Shown: positions 60,547 to 64,000 of the stretch, piece by piece
Layout: every line of letters starts with the position of its first letter
How positions within the stretch are numbered: the first letter of the stretch is position 1
NCBI RefSeq assembly: GCF_036248255.1
Contig: NZ_CP109178.1
Coordinates: forward strand, 6,970,001-7,034,000
Source: Streptomyces sp. NBC_01717
Lineage (GTDB): Bacteria > Actinomycetota > Actinomycetes > Streptomycetales > Streptomycetaceae
DNA length: 64,000 bases
Direction: 5' to 3'
The notes under the pieces: model-generated
Databases searched by the model: none
What the model was told of the DNA's origin: nothing
What the model saw: the letters and a program-made list of their open reading frames with translations, nothing else
Position numbers and translations under genes: made by a program

Positions 60547-61998
60547 TCACCTCTTGAGCGCCGCCTTCATCATCTTCTGCGCGATCGGCGCCGCCAGTCC
60601 GTTGCCGCTGACCTCGGAGCGCGCCGAGCCCGAGTCCTCGACGACCACGGCGACCGCGACCTCCTTGCCGGTGGATCTGTCCTTCGCGTACGAGGTGAAC
60701 CAGGCGTACGGGGTGTTGCTGTTGCCCACTCCGTTCTGCGCGGTGCCCGTCTTGCCGCCGACCTCCGCCCCGTCGATCCGGGCGTTGGTGCCGGTGCCCT
60801 GCTCGACGACGGTGACCATCGCGCTGCGCAGCTGCTCGGCGGTCGAGGCGGAGACGACCCGCTTCGTGTCACCGTCCGCGAACTTCTGCAGGGCGTTGCC
60901 GTCCGAGTCCGTCACCTCGGACACCATGTGCGGCGCCGCCAGCTCCCCGCCGTTGGCGAGGGCCGCGGAGACCATCGCCATCTGCATCGGGGTGGCGGTG
61001 ACCTCGAACTGGCCGATGCCGGTCAGCGCCGTCGACGACTTGTCCATGCCGGACGGATAGACGCTCTTCGAGGCGCGCACCGGGACATCCAGCTTCTCCG
61101 TGTTGAAGCCGAACTTCTCCGCCATCGCCCTCACCTTGTCCTCGCCGAGATCGGCGGCGACCTTCGCGAAGACGTTGTTGCAGGAGTACTGGAGCGCCGT
61201 GCGCAGGGTCGCGTTCTCGCAGGGGGCGGAGGCGCTCTCGTTCTTCAGGACCGTGGAGGTGCCGGGCAGCGTGTACGGGTCGGGGCTGTCCGTGCGCTCG
61301 TCGACCGAGCTGTAGAGGCCGTTCTCCAGTGCCGCCGACGCCACCACCAGTTTGAACGTCGAGCCGGGTGCCAGCGGCTGCCGCAGCGCCCGGTTGACCA
61401 GCGGCTTGTCCGGGTCGGAGAGCAGCTCCTGCCAGGTGTCGCCGTCCGACGTCCCGCTGATCTTCGACGGGTCGTACGAGGGGGTGGAGACCATTCCCAG
61501 GATCTGTCCGGTCCCGGGGTCGATCGCGACGGCCGCGCCCTTGTCGTCGCCGAGCGCGTCGTACGCCGCCTTCTGCACATCCGGGTCGATCGTCGTCAGC
61601 ACACTGCCGGGCGCCGCCTGCTTGCCGGTCACCACGTCGAGGGGGTTCTTCAGGCGGTCGTCGGTGCCGTCGAGCACATGGCTGTAGATCCCTTCGAGCT
61701 GGGTGGCGCCGTACGCCTGCGAGCTGTACCCGGTGACGGCGGCATAGAGCTCGCCCTGTGTGTATGTGCGCTTGTACGCGAGATCGCCGGCCTGGGTCCC
61801 CTTCGATCCGGTGACCGGTGATCCGGCCACGAGGATGTCGCCGAGCGGCTGCGCGTACTGCGCGATGGTCTTCCGCCGGTTATGGTCGTCGTCCGCGAGG
61901 GCTCGGGCCTGGTACGCCTGCACCCAGGTCGCCCGCCCCAGCAGGGCGAGGACCAGCAGCAGACAGAAGACCGAAGCACGCCTGATTGTTCTGTTCAT
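60547..61998 (-). CDS. Class B penicillin-binding protein (transpeptidase)
   Basis: 483 residues. One N-terminal membrane anchor (ASVFCLLLVLALLGRATWVQAY), a PBP dimerisation region, and a C-terminal transpeptidase domain with active-site SxxK (LAPGSTFKLVVA, Ser near 214), SxN (LQYSCNNVFAKVA) and KTG (EVGGKTGTAQNG). Related to PbpA of actinobacteria. It stands alone here, without a FtsW/RodA or kinase gene, so it is one of the extra streptomycete PBPs rather than the divisional pbpA. Start at the ATG 61998 (MNRTIRRAS). Confidence 0.9.
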   Translation of the reverse strand: MNRTIRRASVFCLLLVLALLGRATWVQAYQARALADDDHNRRKTIAQYAQPLGDILVAGSPVTGSKGTQAGDLAYKRTYTQGELYAAVTGYSSQAYGATQLEGIYSHVLDGTDDRLKNPLDVVTGKQAAPGSVLTTIDPDVQKAAYDALGDDKGAAVAIDPGTGQILGMVSTPSYDPSKISGTSDGDTWQELLSDPDKPLVNRALRQPLAPGSTFKLVVASAALENGLYSSVDERTDSPDPYTLPGTSTVLKNESASAPCENATLRTALQYSCNNVFAKVAADLGEDKVRAMAEKFGFNTEKLDVPVRASKSVYPSGMDKSSTALTGIGQFEVTATPMQMAMVSAALANGGELAAPHMVSEVTDSDGNALQKFADGDTKRVVSASTAEQLRSAMVTVVEQGTGTNARIDGAEVGGKTGTAQNGVGNSNTPYAWFTSYAKDRSTGKEVAVAVVVEDSGSARSEVSGNGLAAPIAQKMMKAALKR

Positions 61999-62103
61999 CC
62001 CGCTGGAGGGACGAGCGGGGCGGTCCGGCGCGTTCCCGTCCGTGCCGCTTCTCACCGATTTTTCAGACTGCCCGACCGGCCGCGGCCGGTCGGCGCGGAC
62101 CCG

Positions 62104-62625
62104 TCACCGGGTCGCGGAGCGCCCTTCGTCCGTCCGGCCGGCCGGGGGCGCCAGGGTGAAGAGCAGCTCGTCGGTCAGCTCGCCGCGGGCGTGCGCGAAG
62201 CCCCGGTCCTCGCCCGTGACGGTGAAGCCGCACTTCTCCAGCACCCGGCGCGAACCGGTGTTGTCGGCCGCCGCCCGGGCGTGCAGCGGACGTTCGGGCA
62301 CGGCGTCCAGCAGCGCCCGCAGCGCGGCGGTAGCGAGCCCGCGGCCCCAGTGCGCCCGGTCGATCCAGTAGGTGACCTGGCGGTCGCCCTCGGGCCCGTA
62401 CACCCCGGCGTTGCCGACCACCGCGCCGTCGGCGAGCACCGTCCGCATCACGATCGTCCGGTCGGCCAGGAGCCGCCTCCAGTGGGCGTCGAACGCGGCC
62501 CGGTCGGTGGGGTCCTCGCTGGTGAACGCGGCCGTGCGGACGGACTCCGGATCGCACATGTACGCGTAGAACAGCGGCAGATCGCTGCCGCGCACCTCGC
62601 GCAGGGTCACCTCGGCCGCGCTCAT
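62104..62625 (-). CDS. GNAT family N-acetyltransferase (RimJ/RimL type)
   Basis: 173 residues. VTLREVRGSDLPLFYAYMCDPE, then VTYWIDRAHWGRGLATAALRALLD (motif A with the acetyl-CoA loop) and NTGSRRVLEKCGF are the Acetyltransf_3 pattern. The target is unknown. Its start lies 3 bases downstream of the iclR stop, so it is probably cotranscribed with iclR. Confidence 0.9.
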   Translation of the reverse strand: MSAAEVTLREVRGSDLPLFYAYMCDPESVRTAAFTSEDPTDRAAFDAHWRRLLADRTIVMRTVLADGAVVGNAGVYGPEGDRQVTYWIDRAHWGRGLATAALRALLDAVPERPLHARAAADNTGSRRVLEKCGFTVTGEDRGFAHARGELTDELLFTLAPPAGRTDEGRSATR

Positions 62626-62628
62626 CGG

Positions 62629-63399
62629 TCAGAGCCTCCGGGTGGCCAGCGTCAGACGGTCCCGCGCGTCGAAGAGCGCGTCCTTGACCATCTGCTCGTG
62701 CGCGGGAGTGAGCCGGGCGACCGGCACCGAGCAGCTGATCGCGTCGCGCGCCGGAGTCCGGTACGGGATCGCGATCCCGAAGCACCGCAGCCCCAGGGTG
62801 TTCTCCTCGCGGTCCACCGCATACCCCTGCTCGCGGATGACGTGCAGCTCCTCGATGAGCTTCTCGCGGTCGGTGAGGGTGTGCTCGGTCAGCGCGGGCA
62901 GCGTCTCCGGCAGCATCTTGCGGACCTGCTCGTCGCTGTGGGTGGCCAGCAGCGCCTTGCCGAGCGAGGTGGAGTGGGCGGGCAGCCGGCGGCCGACGCG
63001 GGTGAAGGGACGCAGATAGTGCTGGGACTGCCGGGTGGCGAGATAGACCACGTTCGTACCGTCGAGGCGGGCCAGGTGGATGGTCTCCGTGGTGTCGTCG
63101 GAGAGCCTGTCCAGCGTCGGCCTGGCGGCCGCGACGACCTCGTCGCCGTCGATGTACGAGGTGCCGACCAGTAGCGCCCGCACGCCGATGCCGTACCGCG
63201 TCCCCGTCGCGTCGGTCTCCACCCAGCCCAGCTCGACCAGGGTGCGCAGCAGCATGTAGAGGCTCGACTTGGGATAGCCCACGGCTTCCTGCACGGCCGC
63301 CAGCGAATGCATACCGGGCCGCCCGGCGAAGTACTCGAGCAGCTCCACCGTCCGTACCGCGGACTTGACCTGTGCCCCACCTGACTCGGCAACCGACAT
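62629..63399 (-). CDS. IclR family transcriptional regulator
   Basis: 256 residues. The N-terminal winged helix (VKSAVRTVELLEYFAGRPGMHSLAAVQEAVGYPKSSLYMLLRTL) and effector domain (AHSTSLGKALLATHSDEQVRKMLP, GYAVDREENTLGLRCFGIAIPYR, ISCSVPVARLTP) are typical. It is divergent from a semialdehyde dehydrogenase gene with an inverted repeat between them, and the same repeat recurs before the sugar transporter operon. I infer that it controls acid-sugar catabolism and senses a pathway intermediate. Confidence 0.93.
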   Translation of the reverse strand: MSVAESGGAQVKSAVRTVELLEYFAGRPGMHSLAAVQEAVGYPKSSLYMLLRTLVELGWVETDATGTRYGIGVRALLVGTSYIDGDEVVAAARPTLDRLSDDTTETIHLARLDGTNVVYLATRQSQHYLRPFTRVGRRLPAHSTSLGKALLATHSDEQVRKMLPETLPALTEHTLTDREKLIEELHVIREQGYAVDREENTLGLRCFGIAIPYRTPARDAISCSVPVARLTPAHEQMVKDALFDARDRLTLATRRL

Positions 63400-63500
63400 C
63401 GCCCTACGCCCCTTCCAGCCCACTTGCGAAACCCTGCGACTTCTTGCCAACACGGAACGCCCGGAAATAGAGTCCCTACATATTCACGATCAGGAACTCT

Positions 63501-63516
63501 GTTCAGAATACCGAAC
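63501..63516. promoter_or_regulatory. Inverted repeat GTTCAG-AATA-CCGAAC, candidate IclR operator
   Basis: Five of six arm positions match, with flanking T and A extending the symmetry. It lies in the 155-base gap between divergent iclR and the dehydrogenase gene, 39 bases before the latter's start. IclR proteins commonly bind such sites in their own divergent promoters. Confidence 0.65.
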
Positions 63517-63554
63517 AACTTCTGATGTGTGGCAGTGGAGCGGAAGGAAACACG

Positions 63555-64000
63555 GTGGCAGCAGCACCAGTCTGGAGCGTCGACCCCCGCACCGGGAACC
63601 CGCGTGAGCAGGTTGCGGTGGAGGCTACAGCGGAGGAGGTCGACCGTGCCGTCAGGGCGGCACATGCCGTACGGGACTCGCTGGCCGACCGCACCGTACG
63701 CGCCGCCTTCCTGCGTACCGCGGCCGATCTGCTCGCCGAGGCCGGTGAGCACGTGATCGAGGCCGCCGACGCGGAGACCGCACTCGGCCCGGCCCGGCTC
63801 ACCGGTGAGCTCGCCCGCACCGCAGCCCAGTTGCGGGCCTTCGCCGAGGTCGTCGACGAGGGCGCCTTCCTCGACATCCACATCGACCACGCGGACGCCA
63901 CCCGGACCCCGCCGTGGCCCGACCTGCGCCGCTACAAGATCCCGCTCGGCGTCGTCGCCGTCTACGCGGCCAGCAACTTCCCGCTCGCCTTCTCCGTACC
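63555..64000 (+). CDS. Aldehyde dehydrogenase, alpha-ketoglutarate semialdehyde dehydrogenase type (cut by window end)
   Basis: The first 148 codons only. AAAPVWSVDPRTGNPREQVA, EEVDRAVRAAHAVRDSLADRTVRAAFLRTAADLL and RRYKIPLGVVAVYAASNFPLAFSV match the NADP-linked branch that oxidises alpha-ketoglutarate semialdehyde (the ASNFPLAF block replaces the usual WNFP). GTG start at 63555 with GGAAGGA upstream. It would take the semialdehyde made by kdgD and by the DapA-family enzyme into the citric acid cycle. Confidence 0.85.
   Translation, partial: MAAAPVWSVDPRTGNPREQVAVEATAEEVDRAVRAAHAVRDSLADRTVRAAFLRTAADLLAEAGEHVIEAADAETALGPARLTGELARTAAQLRAFAEVVDEGAFLDIHIDHADATRTPPWPDLRRYKIPLGVVAVYAASNFPLAFSV

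Overview
The window is high-GC actinobacterial chromosome and almost certainly Streptomyces. Codon third positions are nearly all G or C, GTG starts are frequent, genes are packed with ATGA/GTGA overlaps, and several families are typical of that genus (an RbpA-type RNA polymerase-binding protein, OpcA, SufR-led suf operon, SigE-type sigma factor, MsiK-dependent sugar ABC systems without their own ATPase). All calls come from reading the sequence; no database search was run.

Left part (1-22 kb), central metabolism. An RbpA-family gene and pgi read rightward. A leftward operon follows, tkt-tal-zwf-opcA-pgl, which covers the oxidative and non-oxidative pentose phosphate pathway and ends in a strong hairpin at 2861-2892. 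Haem genes ctaB (heme O synthase, rightward) and ctaA (heme A synthase, leftward) flank a few small genes, with a short tandem-repeat array in front of ctaB. An ABC-2 exporter pair comes next, then the complete suf Fe-S cluster operon sufR-B-D-(Rieske ferredoxin)-C-S-U-T, with a SufR operator at its head and a strong hairpin at its tail.

Middle (22-39 kb), mixed conserved genes. These include an SMR efflux pump plus TetR regulator behind a 40-bp palindrome, an HxlR-peroxiredoxin fusion, dapD and a dapA-family gene with interlocked stop codons, a lipoprotein, an ABM-fold protein, a PhoX-type phosphatase, a TROVE-domain Ro60 homologue (rsr) and a double TerD-domain protein. The stand-out is the 490-bp leader of rsr. 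It holds three tandem, covarying Y-RNA-like structures, two of which carry a circularly permuted tRNA mimic with near-canonical tRNA geometry.

Right part (38.5-64 kb), a pectin and acid-sugar utilisation island. It has uronate dehydrogenase and 5-dehydro-4-deoxyglucarate dehydratase (galacturonate to alpha-ketoglutarate semialdehyde), and a GntR-led set with a DapA-family enzyme and an IlvD/Edd sugar-acid dehydratase. A sugar ABC transporter operon follows with Gfo/Idh oxidoreductase, PmoA-like and GH43 genes. Pectate lyase PL1, pectin methylesterase and pectate lyase PL3 are next, then an IclR regulator and the start of an alpha-ketoglutarate-semialdehyde-type aldehyde dehydrogenase that runs off the window. 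A shared inverted repeat, GTTCRG-N4-CCGAAC, lies both at iclR and in front of the transporter operon, suggesting one regulon. Between the methylesterase and PL3 lie two truncated gene fragments fused head-on, a recombination scar. A sigma/membrane protein pair, a purine permease, a class B penicillin-binding protein and an acetyltransferase sit inside the same stretch.
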